Positions 31,695 to 42,245 of a DNA stretch of 64,000 nucleotides are shown here, piece after piece (the stretch's first letter is position 1; each line of letters opens with the position of its first letter). This DNA comes from Candidula unifasciata (taxonomy: Eukaryota; Mollusca; Gastropoda; Stylommatophora; Geomitridae): assembly GCA_905116865.2 (NCBI GenBank), contig CAJHNH020000492.1, positions 185,001-249,000 on the forward strand. The letters run 5' to 3'. Made by a program: the position numbers and the translations under genes. The notes below the pieces were generated by a model that was given only the letters and a program-made list of their open reading frames with translations, was not told the DNA's origin and did not search any database.

Positions 31695-31968
31695 TCGAAG
31701 GAGCTGGAACTATGTCGGCCACGCCCTTAGAATGGATAAATCAAGACTTCCTTACCAAGCCCTCATTTGGACACCACAGGGGAAAAGATCTCGTGGAAGA
31801 CCAAGGGAAACCCTACGTAGAACTATCATCAGGGAAGGCTCACTCATGGGCCACTCAAACATTCAAGACCTACAACAGATTGCAACGAACCGCCATGCAT
31901 GGAGAGTCATGACCTCTGCCCTATGTGCCGCACTCGACACAAGAGGAAAGACTAACTAACTAACTAAA
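31695..31968 (+). mobile_element. LINE-R2 3' end, uninterrupted
   Basis: ATGGATAAATCAAGACTTCC encodes MDKSRLPYQALIWTPQGKRS, continuing RGRPRETLRRTIIREGS to a stop, with an (ACTA)n tail. This is the reference for the empty site at 25781..26354. A third copy is at 51505..51760. Only the last ~75 codons are kept. Confidence 0.9.
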
Positions 31969-32286
31969 AGCAGGCTCTTTTTCTTCAGCGATCTCTGTTC
32001 ATTTGTTTAATCTACTGGGTATGCCTATCAGCATTCATACCGAGAAGAAGTAGAATGTTTAAGTGTATGTATGCATTTATGCATGACAATAATATTTTAT
32101 TTATAAATGTATGCTGGAACATAAGGCTAATAGTATATGAGAGAAACATGATAACTTTTGTACACCATTAACACATGTGTGTGAGCATGTAGAGAGTCGG
32201 TAGTCCAGAACCCAAGCTTAAGGTGTCTCCTTCGTGCCAAAGAACTGCATGGTTGTGGGGTGTAAAATCGTTAACGAAGGCAGTCA
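31969..32286. other. Unassigned spacer
   Basis: TCTTTTTCTTCAGCGATCTC near 31978 is a short minus-strand remnant of the LINE-H1 tail. The rest is AT-rich and unassigned. Confidence 0.4.
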
Positions 32287-32850
32287 GGTCGTTAAGGGGC
32301 GACACCTTGCTGATGGGCGTTACGCCCCTGGCCCCTTCCCCAGCACGAGGGCACTACTGGGTTGACCGTTAATAAAACCCTCACTACTTCTGCCAGACGG
32401 TGGCCGGTGCTTTTTTGCTGCGTCGCCCAGATTCTGAGTTGATTGCATGACGTAACACTGTGAGTTGAAGTTTTCATTTGGTATGCTTTTCTATTGTGAC
32501 CAACGTGGTGGTGTGAGTTCAGAAAATGGCGCGATGCCTGTCGGCGCAATATTGGTGGTGCCATTATGTGATTAAAATTGATCGCGTGTGCAACTGCTGA
32601 TGTGACTTCTGCTACCATCCATGATGAACTGCATTTATTATGTTGGACTGTTTGTGTAAGCACTTCGGATGGCTACCATATGCTTTAATGCGTGTGTATG
32701 CAAGTGCATATGCTGAGACAGCAGACTGTCAATCTTTTCACAAGGGACTGTAATAAACATTTTGTGCGTTTTTAGTTGGCACAGGAGCAGAGCAACTATG
32801 GGGTGACCCGTTTGCTATAAAACTGAAACTAAGATTACCAGATTACACCC
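32287..32850 (+). repeat. Repeat E, longest copy
   Basis: About 560 bp beginning AGGTCGTTAAGGGGCGACAC and ending CTATGGGGTGACCCGTTTGC plus about 40 bases. Partial copies are at 10146..10500 and 10801..11030, with fragments near 42150 and 56320. No coding capacity; a large SINE or LINE-derived element of unknown class. Confidence 0.7.
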
Positions 32851-33510
32851 AGAAGACACCGTCATCGACACTGATGGATCCGTGAAGCGCAGATCAAGGT
32901 CAGCATCTGCATATACAGTACAAAGGATATGGAAAAACAATAAAAGAGGACATTGGCACTTACCAGGCAAATACGTCAAACATGACCATGGGGATATCCG
33001 CTGCTTCTAGATTACTAGCAAGGGCAACAGAACAAACAGCCACACTTCTAGTAATTGCATCAGATTACAGGAACATGCTTCAGAAGCTGGCAACAGGCGT
33101 TATATGCTCTGAATGGGTACAAATCATTCGAAAATCGCACTTAACCTCAAAAACCTGAATCTACACGCGTGGTTATGCTGACGTAAAGGAAAATAAGCGA
33201 GCGAACCAAATGGCAAACGATGCACCAACACATGTGGGAAAGGGCGTGAACAGGGCAGATATCATCAACGCTGTACGGACTGAGCTAGTGAACCTCTGAC
33301 ACTAACACAGTTGCACGACATGGGAGTAAAGAACGGTGATGCACTTCTATGTCGCTTTCGAGGCCGAGATAGGAGACATTATAACCAGCCTCTTATGGGA
33401 AAAATTAGTAGAAGTACATTGGACTGGCTGGTACATCAGAGGATTCAGCACGCATGGAAATGCCCAGCGCATGGTGATGTCGATTGTGATAACATAACAA
33501 TGTGAGCCAT
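32851..33510 (+). mobile_element. LINE-H2-related RNase H / C-terminal remnant
   Basis: It begins with DTVIDTDGSVKRRSR (the TDGS start of an RNase H domain) and decays through many stops. It regains frame at 33311..33505 with LLCRFRGRDRRHYNQPLMGK and a terminal AWKCPAHGDVDC, parallel to the WECPECCD end of H2 copies. Confidence 0.65.
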
Positions 33511-33574
33511 AAGCTGGGATGTCATCCTAAGGACCTAGGTTTAGCCAAGCTTAGACGTCAGGTCGACTGTGTAC

Positions 33575-33640
33575 AAGTCGACTAATTCGTGGAGTTTCCT
33601 TAAAGTTCAGGTGCATCTGCATCTGCATATGTAGGATTGT
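33575..33640 (+). mobile_element. SINE-A fragment
   Basis: AAGTCGACTAATTCGTGGAG and AGGTGCATCTGC resemble the SINE-A middle. Short and diverged. Confidence 0.45.
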
Positions 33641-33894
33641 AGTACTTTGGAGTTAAATATGGATCTGGCATAAACTCGTGAATAAATAAATCTACGATTT
33701 ACGTACTATCAATGTACTTCTGCAGAAACAAGACTTGATATGGCAACAACCGCGATGTCCCAGCTGAATACGACGTGGAAGAGCAAAATCAATATGGCAA
33801 GTAAAGATCAATACATAAAAATCATTGGTTATTATACAATTTCTTATACAGATATGGGAGTTGAACTCTCGCTGGAGAAACAGACAGAGAGATT

Positions 33895-34857
<963 letters not shown>

Positions 34858-35369
34858 TTTTATTGAGAAGAGGACAGGGGAAAGAAGGTGGAGGTTGAGG
34901 ATAGTGGAGAGGACGGGTAAAAAAGCAAAAAGATGGAGGTGGAGGAGGAGGAGGAGGAGAAGGAAGAAGAATAGGGCTGGAAAAAAAGATATTATTTCAT
35001 AAAAACTCGTTTATAAATGGTATTTAGAACTTCTGACTTGTCTACCAGGAGTCTTCCTTTTGCTGTCGCTGTAAATACCGCCTTTTTACATTACTTAGTG
35101 CTGCTGTATGTCCGGGACAGTACACACACGCGAGTTCCTGTAATTGTCGACTCAAAAGTAACGTCAGAATACACTACCGCCATTTGCAAGAGCACCGCCA
35201 TGTTTTTCTGTGCTTGTTGGCACGTTGAGATAATACTTATCTACCTCGCCATATTGCTTCGGCTCTGTATAAATGGCTTCATTGTCTACGATGAGCAGAT
35301 TTATGTTGTCGTCTGCTTGATATCCAAGGAACATAGCTCCTGGCTGCAGAGATATTTTAGCTGGGGTAA
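34858..35369. other. Unassigned spacer
   Basis: A purine-rich stretch to about 34985, then a 118-codon plus-strand frame at 35017..35373 with hydrophobic segments but no recognisable family. It is not called as a gene. Confidence 0.35.
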
Positions 35370-35735
35370 TTAGAGGGAATTAAATGGTATAATGGAATAA
35401 CTAATGTAGAACTTTGGGAGAGAACTAAACAGGCTCCAGTGGACCAAGAGGTGAGGAAAAGGCGCTGGCGTTGAATAAGACACACTGAGAAAACAGGAGA
35501 ACAGCATAACTAGAATGTCTTTGCATTGGAACCCACAGGGGCATAGGAATAAAGGAAGGCCAAAAAACACATGGAGAAGAGAGCTGGAGAATAAAGTTAG
35601 AAAGATGGGAAGGACATGAGGAGAGCTCCACGCAATGGCGAAGGAAAGAACGACTTGGCGTGAGTTGGTTGAGGGCCTATGCTCCACTGGGGGATAGAAA
35701 GGCAGAAGAAGAGAAGAAGAAGAAGTACGTAAATT
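35370..35735 (+). mobile_element. LINE-R1 3' end
   Basis: ELWERTKQAPVDQEVRKRRW, then ALEPTGA-type and WRELVEG-type blocks in shifted frames, ending in AGAAGAAGAGAAGAAGAAG. About 85% like 1495..1861 by eye. Several stops; dead. Confidence 0.8.
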
Positions 35736-36654
35736 GTGGAAAGCAACGGGAAACTACCACATTACTATCCCAAGAAACAAATCATGGAAGCCAAAAATGA
35801 CCGAGTTTCTTTCAGGCAGACCGTGATGAGAGCGTCGTTTTGCAAAGGACCTGCTACATGATGAGAACGTAAATCATTGCAAACATACCTGCATTCATCA
35901 GAGGATCACTGTGGCGATGTGGTCAAGTGGTTTGCCTCGCGCTCTGAAGGTCTCGGGTTCTATTGAAGGGCTGTGTCGTTAGGCTTACGAGTGCAGTTTT
36001 TAACGAAGATCCATAGGGATTGTAACTAGAGCTATGGAATTCGTGTTTTATGCGACACTTTTTGCAGGCGGCTAGGCATTCTGAGGAGAGGATCAAGAAC
36101 TAGAGGGCTCGCGCATACCTCAAGATAAGCTCCGATATGAAGCACCCTTTGCACAACATGCTCTTCAGGAAAAAAAGACAATAGACTAAAAAGGGGCAAA
36201 TCGTACAACAATACAAAACAATATAAATTACATTTTGGTCCTGTAAATAATTACACAATACATAAATTTAAAATAACAAATATATATTCTGAGAACTCAG
36301 TTAACACTATATATCCCAATCATAACCATGAGGGTTTGAACAGGATATTTGACACAATTACTACCACTACTTTACTTAGTCCAACCTCTAATAAGTCGAC
36401 TTAACGAAATGCTTATTATGGGGTCAATGAGTCTATTCTTTTTGTCCCTCACTTCGGGCTTTGGAACCCACACAATGATGGTTGCATTTGATTATCATAA
36501 TTTTAATTACACGCTTCGGAGATTATATCATGACACTGATTCTGAAAGAATCCAACAGTAATAGTATCTTACATACAAGTCACTGTAGTGGACTTAGATA
36601 ACGCTGCCCGTATGAAATGTCAACAGACGTTGGATTAATATTAATCATTAACAT
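35736..36654. other. Unassigned, with a tRNA-like stretch
   Basis: At 35908..35985, CACTGTGGCGATGTGGTCAA and GGTCTCGGGTTCTATTGAA look like degenerate A and B boxes of a tRNA-derived SINE head. The remainder, including a 70-codon frame at 36349..36561, is unrecognised. Confidence 0.4.
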
Positions 36655-37275
36655 TTCCACTTGAAAATGTAGAATATTTAACATATCTTGGTAGTGTGAT
36701 ATCCCTACTGGGAGGGACCGAAGAAGACATACAGTCACGCCTGAACAAAGCTAGAGCTGGTTTTGGAAGGATGGGGCAAATCTGGAAATCCAACACTTAC
36801 TGCAGAGGAACGAAACTCCGACTCTACAAGAGCATCATTTTGCCAGTGCTTCTTTATGGAGCGGAATGCTGGAGAATGACCAGAAAGGATACACACAAGC
36901 TGTCCACCTACCACCACACATGTCTACGTAGAATTATCAAAATGTTATGGCCAGATACAATCTCAAACACTAAACTACTTCAAGTCACAAACCAAGAAAC
37001 TCTAGACAGTATGATAACCAAGAGAGGATGGAAATGGCTTGACTACGTTATGAGAATGAATCCTGATATAACTGGCAAAACAGCTCTCACATGGATACCA
37101 GAGGGAAAGATAAAAAAAGAGGCGCCCAAAAACAACATGGAGACGAACGATGGAAAGTGACTTGAGTGCGGCATCTTTGACACGGAAAACTGCACTGAAG
37201 ATTGCACAGGACAGGAAAGCATGGACAGTCCTCTCTGAAGCCTCATGTGCCACTAGACATAACGAGAACTGATTA
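36655..37275 (+). mobile_element. LINE-R5 3' end, mostly open
   Basis: EYLTYLGSVIS, EDIQSRLNKARAGFGRMGQI, RLYKSIILPVLLYGAECWRM, CLRRIIKMLWPD and LDYVMRMNPD occur in one frame at about 36669..37157. This is the standard end of an RTE-like polyprotein: YLGS, LLYGxECW, CLRRI, GHVxRM-like. It shifts frame near 37100, and the rest (WRRTMESDLS..) lies in another frame. A fragment is at 63740. Confidence 0.85.
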
Positions 37276-37289
37276 CCATTTCACTTGAA

Positions 37290-37560
37290 GCGTACGGTCC
37301 TGCGGTGGCGTCCGACCCATAATTCCATGTACCACGATTGAAACCGACTGCTGGCTGCGTGGATTGTTATCATGGTATGTATCGTCGCAGGTCGACCCAG
37401 CCTTAAATGGGTACCAGAATGGATGTTCTTTGGGAAGTAAAGACAGACCACATTACCCAGCTAGTGGCGAAGATCTGTAAAAATAAGGGTGCTCTTCCTA
37501 TATGCCCGATGCGGCCAAAGCTTAAAAAAGGGATCTTTACTGTTTTACTTTTATACCGTC
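37290..37560 (+). mobile_element. SINE-G copy
   Basis: CTGCGGTGGCGTCCGACCC, GATTGAAACCGACTGCTGG, AGGTCGACCCAGCCTTAAAT and GGTGCTCTTCCTATATGCCC match 56365..56660 almost end to end. Confidence 0.8.
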
Positions 37561-37629
37561 CTGCTGTGACCCATGGCTGCATAGACGAATCAGAAGTTTA
37601 ACAAATTATTCATGACAATTTCCACCTAA

Positions 37630-38290
37630 GTAATGTGATTGTATATACAGATTGCTCCATGTTAAGGGGCAGGCGAAGTGCATGTAATAGCAAAGGCGAG
37701 TGGACATCGCTTGGCGCAACAAAGCCTGGATATGATATCGCGACGTCTGGTCTGAGAATGGAGGTGGAGGCAGTCACTGCTGCCTTTCGCTGGCTTGAGA
37801 ATCAGCTGTACACACATGTCGTCATTGCAACCAACTCACAGAGCATGTTGAGAAAGGTGAAAGCAGGCATGCTCTGTGAAGAGTGGCAAGCATCACTTCA
37901 GAGATCACGGGTAGTTAGCAGCATCATTTGGATATTTTCTCTAGGTGTCGCCGGTGTGTTAGTAAATGAGCAGACAGACAGACTGGCCGGTTCTGCACGA
38001 CTTGGTGGTGAACTGATGTATGACAAGCTGGATGTTGTGATGGCCCTTTAGGAGCGAGTGAACAATGGGGAGGAACAGATAGATCATTACGGTCTGAGGA
38101 GAATGGCACTGCGAGGTGTTACAAGGTGATCTGGCCGACGCTCGACACTCAGGGAAAGGCGAGACGGTTATACAAGCAGACAGTTACTGGTACCATTGAC
38201 ATTTTAACTCTTCGCTTGCTGCTGAAGATGGGGACGGAGTGCTTATTGGGGTGTCCCGAGTGCTATCATGTCGATTTCTAATTCAACATC
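37630..38290 (+). mobile_element. LINE-H2 RNase H domain and C-terminus
   Basis: An open frame at 37635..38051 begins IVYTDCSMLRGRRS (TDxS, first RNase H acidic site). It continues GLRMEVEAVTAAFRWLE (second acidic site) and ATNSQSMLRKV, where N replaces the third catalytic aspartate, then NEQTDRLAGSARLG (near the fourth). The frame then stops. Downstream, MALRGVTR and a terminal ECLLGCPECYHVDF follow in another frame. The best of the H2 copies. Confidence 0.8.
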
Positions 38291-38812
38291 ACAGACGAAT
38301 ATCACACGTACATCGCTGAGAAAGGAGATCAAAACATTTGTGTGTGTGACTCTTAACTCTCAACTTATCTAATTAAGACCAGTCATGAATGCAGCTATGA
38401 TCAAATAACATGTTTATTATAAACTAAAGTCATTCATTTAAGGACAATATTTAAAGACAATTTTTGTATCTGCCGCAGCGAACAAATAAAATTATATTAG
38501 GAGGAAGGAAGAATGACGTCAACATTATACGTCTCCCAGAATCCCCAGCGAATCCAATATGGCCTTCGCATGAAATAGTACACAAACATTCCTGTGGGAT
38601 ATTACTAATCTAAAGCAATCGAAGTGAGATACTACAAACTATATCGCTTTTTTTCAAAAAATATATTACTTCACGTGAACACAAAAGCGTTTTATAGTAA
38701 TATTGTACAAATATATTTGTAATGAGATGTTTATTTTTATGTGTGAAGTCTCCCGCCATGACAAAGAAATAAACGTACAATCTGTTTACTTGTTTTGCGT
38801 GTCTTTGTTTTA
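38291..38812 (+). promoter_or_regulatory. Upstream region of Pumilio exon 1
   Basis: AT-rich. A full palindromic CRE-type TGACGTCA lies at 38514..38521, and GAATCCAATATGGCC follows at about 38549. A CGTGTCTTTGTTTTAG acceptor ends at about 38814, so the first coding exon may begin after a 5' UTR intron. Whether a promoter sits here cannot be shown from sequence alone. Confidence 0.35.
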
Positions 38813-38843
38813 GGTAGCAGGGTATGCTGTGAGATAACCTTAA

Positions 38844-39060
38844 ATGCCGGTACCAAGCATGCATCCATCTACTTGGGAGGGCAGTCACGCTATGTTGAAC
38901 CAGCGCGATATGGCAGGGATGAGGCAAAACCAAGGTCCCCGGTCACAGGACGATGCAAACGTCGGATATTTATACCAACGGAGTCCATAGCGATGTACAA
39001 ATGGGCGGCGGTTTTCATCAGAAAAGATGGGCGGCGGGAGACGATAGCATTCTTGAACAG
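38844..39060 (+). CDS. pum: Pumilio, coding exon 1 (frame-disrupted)
   Basis: First coding exon of a PUF-family RNA-binding translational repressor, which binds UGUANAUA elements in mRNA 3' UTRs. The ATG at 38844 directly follows two in-frame stops. It reads MPVPSMHPSTWEGSH, then PRSQDDANVGYLYQRS, matching the conserved RSQDDAMVxYFFQR block of animal Pumilio. The frame then meets TAG at 38988, while the next frame continues MGGGFHQKRWAAGDDSILEQ, matching the conserved KHRWPTGDN block, to a CAG|GTAGGA donor. One surplus base (or two missing) between about 38979 and 38990 is needed to join them. This may be a sequencing error, a polymorphism or real damage. The CDS is given as the whole exon. 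An ATG at 38953 in the second frame is the alternative start but would drop the conserved block. Confidence 0.85.
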
Positions 39061-40074
39061 GTAGGATATACTGTGAACATGACAACTAATTTAATTCGTT
39101 TTCACTTCTGGTCTCCCCCCCCCCCTCCCCGATAGTGTTGTCTGACAGCGTCTCATTGCGCTTTATTTCGTTAGTGACGCAAGCAATGAATGTCATCTCT
39201 GTTATTTGACCCTTGTGTTAGCTTCTAGTCTACACACTACACCCATTCAATTACTTCGTCTGTTCTATCATTTATTTCCTGCTTTTGTTTTTTTTAGCTG
39301 AACAACACTTTACAAGGGAAGAAACATCCAATATGTATTAAATTATTATTTTTTACTATTCCATAGGTAAGATCTAGATCGTTTTTTCAAAAGTTCCCAG
39401 TAACTAACTTACAAGTCATAAAGACTCCTTATTGACTTAACTTAATGACCTGTTAACTAGTATATATATATACATTTGAAATAAACATGAATTGTTAAAC
39501 ATTTTATATTTCCCATGATTTCACTTATTTTTTCTTGGGCTAGTAGCAAATGATTGGGGTGGCTAACAAATGATTAAGAGTCACAGTTTGTGAGTCATGG
39601 GAAGTATTTCCCAGTGCTTAGTCATCAGGTAGTTTACACATATTTTACCATACACTGTTAGTCTTATTAACTCTTACATCTTTCTGCCAAACAGCGCAAC
39701 ACATGTATTTGGATATCATGCAATAGTACCCGTCTGTCAGTGCTTTGTATATGTGTGTGTATATATATAAATATATATATACACACACACACATACACAC
39801 TCTTATTTAGCCATACAAGGATTTTTGCATTGTTTTTGTTTTGCCAAAATCACTCTGTACTTTGGGCATAGTAAATTTATTAGTTTTGCATCTTTATTAT
39901 TGTCACCTCTCTTGAGCGTTAGCTATGACCTTCTGGGAGTAAAAGAGTTAAAATGTGTGCCATCCATCATCCAACAAACCAAGATAAACTGTATTTCTTG
40001 TGCCTTTCATCTCCCAATGAAGCATAGGCCCTTCACCTACAGGACACACCCTGTGTAGGCTTTTCATAATAGGT
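39061..40074 (+). other. Pumilio intron 1, left part
   Basis: AT-rich, with a TGTG/ATAT/ACAC microsatellite at about 39750..39800 that forms a near-palindrome. No exon was recognised. Confidence 0.5.
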
Positions 40075-40335
40075 TAGATTTTGCGGCTATCCTCAGAATA
40101 ACTGTCCCAAATTATCGAGGCCGAAAATATACCCCAACAGGGCCTCAGTTACATGTCAGTTGCGGGCTTTCGGCAACTTGAATTGCGAACTTCCAGCGGC
40201 TACCGACACCGCCAAGAGCTTTCGAGCAACTAGATGCTGGGACTTGCAGCAACTTCCCAGCGGCTACCGACTAGTTTAGCCCCGCGCAAGAGTATCTCAT
40301 GAACGCCGCTACGCGCGGCGTGGAGCGGGTTTTTA
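40075..40335. mobile_element. MITE-P relative
   Basis: TTGCGGCTATCCTCAGAATAA, CAAATTATCGAGGCCGAAAA, ACAGGGCCTCAGTTACATG and TAGTTTAGCCCC..GAGTATCTC match the reverse complement of 30432..30610 in order. CCAGCGGCTACCGAC is duplicated inside it. Confidence 0.65.
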
Positions 40336-40439
40336 ACTAGATGCTGCTGGACAGTTTTACAGATCTGACGCATGGATGTTGCAGACTCACTCAGGCAGTA
40401 GCAGAAATGAAAATGTTTGCAGGGAATACTGGTTGCTAT

Positions 40440-40720
40440 TCCCTATGTGGGTTCCGGGGCCCCATCGAGGGGAAAACAAGAATAGACCCTCTGCTAACCC
40501 AAAAGCATATCGTAAGAGTCCACTAATTGGGAGCTTCCTTTGAAGTCGGAGTGCATCTGCCTGAGAGGCAAGGAACCAACAGTCTGCATTCAAGTGAATC
40601 AGATCTGTAAAACTGATGCACACGCAACACTCAGGTTCTGGAGCAGGACTGCAGTTCAGAAGTGGATGAACAACCAGAACTTTCCACCAGAGTTTACAGC
40701 TGGTGAACGCGAAGAAGAAG
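40440..40720 (+). mobile_element. SINE-A, full-length reference copy with TSD
   Basis: 281 bp from TCCCTATGTGGGTTCCGGGG to GAACGCGAAGAAGAAG. ACTGGTTGCTAT flanks it at 40428..40439 and 40721..40732 without a mismatch, which fixes both ends of the element. No internal A/B boxes are obvious. GTGGGT near the head and ACCC further on can pair. Confidence 0.95.
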
Positions 40721-40771
40721 ACTGGTTGCTATGACTGTGCCTTCTTTATGATGTGGCTTTAAGTATTTTTC

Positions 40772-41302
40772 TTTTTCACATTCACTTGCTGTAAACTCCA
40801 GCAGAAAGTTCTGGTGGTCACTCAACTCCAGATTGTAGCCTTGTTCCTTCTTCTTCAGCGATCTCTGGTCATGCGCATAATCCACTGCGGGCCATAAACT
40901 GGGATGTCTTTCAAGGTCTTTTAGGTTTCCCCAAAGCTTAGTTGTCAGTTCTACTGGGTGTTGCCATATGTTGCTCCGCAGCTCCGCCAAGAGAGGACAG
41001 TCTTTCAGGACATGTTCTGGAGTCTGTTCAGCATGAAGACACTGGCAGAGAGCTGTTTGGCTCACACCTAATTTATATGAGTGTTTATTGAGTCTGCAGT
41101 GTCCAGTACATAAAGCCTTGTTCCAGAACCTGTGTGTACACTTATTTCAGATATCTGGCTTATTTGTGTGCTCACTGTTGATTTCTCGCGTCTCCAGCTG
41201 ATGTCCCTAATTCATCGACTCTGTGACATGCTTGTTTGCTGGAGGCAGTGGGTCTGTCCTTGCTTTACCTACAATGGGGACCCCAGACCCACACAGGGAT
41301 CA
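40772..41302 (-). mobile_element. SINE-A, minus strand, split by LINE-H1
   Basis: The tail part is at 40772..40847 (CACTTGCTGTAAACTCCAGC, AGTTCTGGTGG). The head part is at 41125..41302 (AGAACCTGTGTGTACAC, TCGACTCTGTGACATGCTTG, GGGGACCCCAGACCCACAC). The 266 bp between them are LINE-H1. Confidence 0.85.
40848..41113 (-). mobile_element. LINE-H1 3' end inserted in SINE-A
   Basis: The minus strand reads MSQTALCQCLHAEQTPEHVL, KDCPLLAELRS and KLWGNLKDLERHPSLW, closely matching 26110..26310, and ends in the GAAGAAGAA tail. AGCCTTGTTCC flanks it at 40837..40847 and 41114..41124. Strongly 5'-truncated. Confidence 0.9.
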
Positions 41303-41384
41303 GTGTCTAACTAAATAGGGGTTGAAGCTTAGGGTAGATGGCCTCACCTTGTAATGTTGTGTATGCTGGGCAAATAGATCTCTC

Positions 41385-41605
41385 TCTTTTCTGTCTTCTT
41401 CTTTCTCTCAATCCCTCTTCTCATCCGTTCTCTTCCCTATCTATCCTGTTTTCTCGCTTTCATCTTTCCTGTCCCCTCTCTCTGTCCCTTCCTGATTTAT
41501 CTCCATTCTCTCTCCCTCTCCTCTGTTTTTATCTCTCACTGTCTTACCTTATCTCTCCTCTCTTTCATTCATTCTTCTCTTTCCTTATCTTTATCTTTTT
41601 CTGAG
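41385..41605. repeat. CT-rich low-complexity tract
   Basis: Irregular TCTC/CCTT-rich sequence giving a spurious Ser/Leu/Phe frame. Not coding. Confidence 0.85.
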
Positions 41606-41609
41606 AAAC

Positions 41610-41830
41610 CAAGCATGTCATAAAATGCGACTAATTAGGGATGTTGTCATCAAAGCTGGAGAACATCTTGCATGAGAGGCGAGAAACCAACAGCCTGTAC
41701 ATATCTTAGCCAGAGTTGTAAAACAGATGTGCATGCAAAACTCAAGTCCTGGAACAAGATCAAAGTCCAGAAGCGGATGAACAACCAGAACTTTCCAGCA
41801 GAGTTTACAGCCAGTGAACTCTAAGAAAAA
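41610..41830 (+). mobile_element. SINE-A, 5'-truncated
   Basis: AAGCATGTCATAAAATGCGA, CATGAGAGGCGAGAAACCAA, ATGAACAACCAGAACTTTCC, TTTACAGCCAGTGAACTC. Confidence 0.8.
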
Positions 41831-41884
41831 GTGGACAGATGATGTCACTGTGATGTAGAGTTAACCGACCCCTCTACTAGTAAT

Positions 41885-42130
41885 CTTCGCATTTACTGGC
41901 TGTAAACTCCTTCAGAAATTCCTGTTGTGCCTCCAGTTCTGGACTTTAGTCTTGTTCCCGAATCTTGTGTTTTGCCTCCACATATGTTCGACAGGTCTGA
42001 CCTGTTGGAAAGCGAACTTGTGTTTTGCCTCCACATATGTTCGACAGGTCTGGCCTGTTGGAAAGCGGACTGTTGGTTCCCCGCCTGTCAGTCAGATGTA
42101 CTCTGACTTCGAAGGACTAGTATGGTCTGT
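41885..42130 (-). mobile_element. SINE-A with internal tandem duplication
   Basis: Minus-strand SINE-A in which a ~55 bp block (TTGTGTTTTGCCTCCACATA..CTGTTGGAAAGCG) is present twice in tandem at about 41964..42070. Confidence 0.8.
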
Positions 42131-42245
42131 TGGCATTTCTTTGCTGTTGTGCAATGGGGCAATGAAGGACATTTTGTGTGATGGCCACTGGCACAGAAAC
42201 AGCAGTTCGAGGGTGACCTCTCTACAATGATGCTGGTACCTCGAC
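42131..42245 (+). repeat. Repeat E fragment
   Basis: GGACATTTTGTGTGATGGCC, GGCACAGAAACAGCAG and GGGTGACCTC match the 3' part of repeat E. Confidence 0.5.

Noticed and set aside
38514..38521. CRE site TGACGTCA as the Pumilio promoter element
   Set aside because: The same octamer occurs at 50572 inside an intron, the TSS is unknown, and exon 1 seems to follow a splice acceptor, so the promoter may be further upstream.
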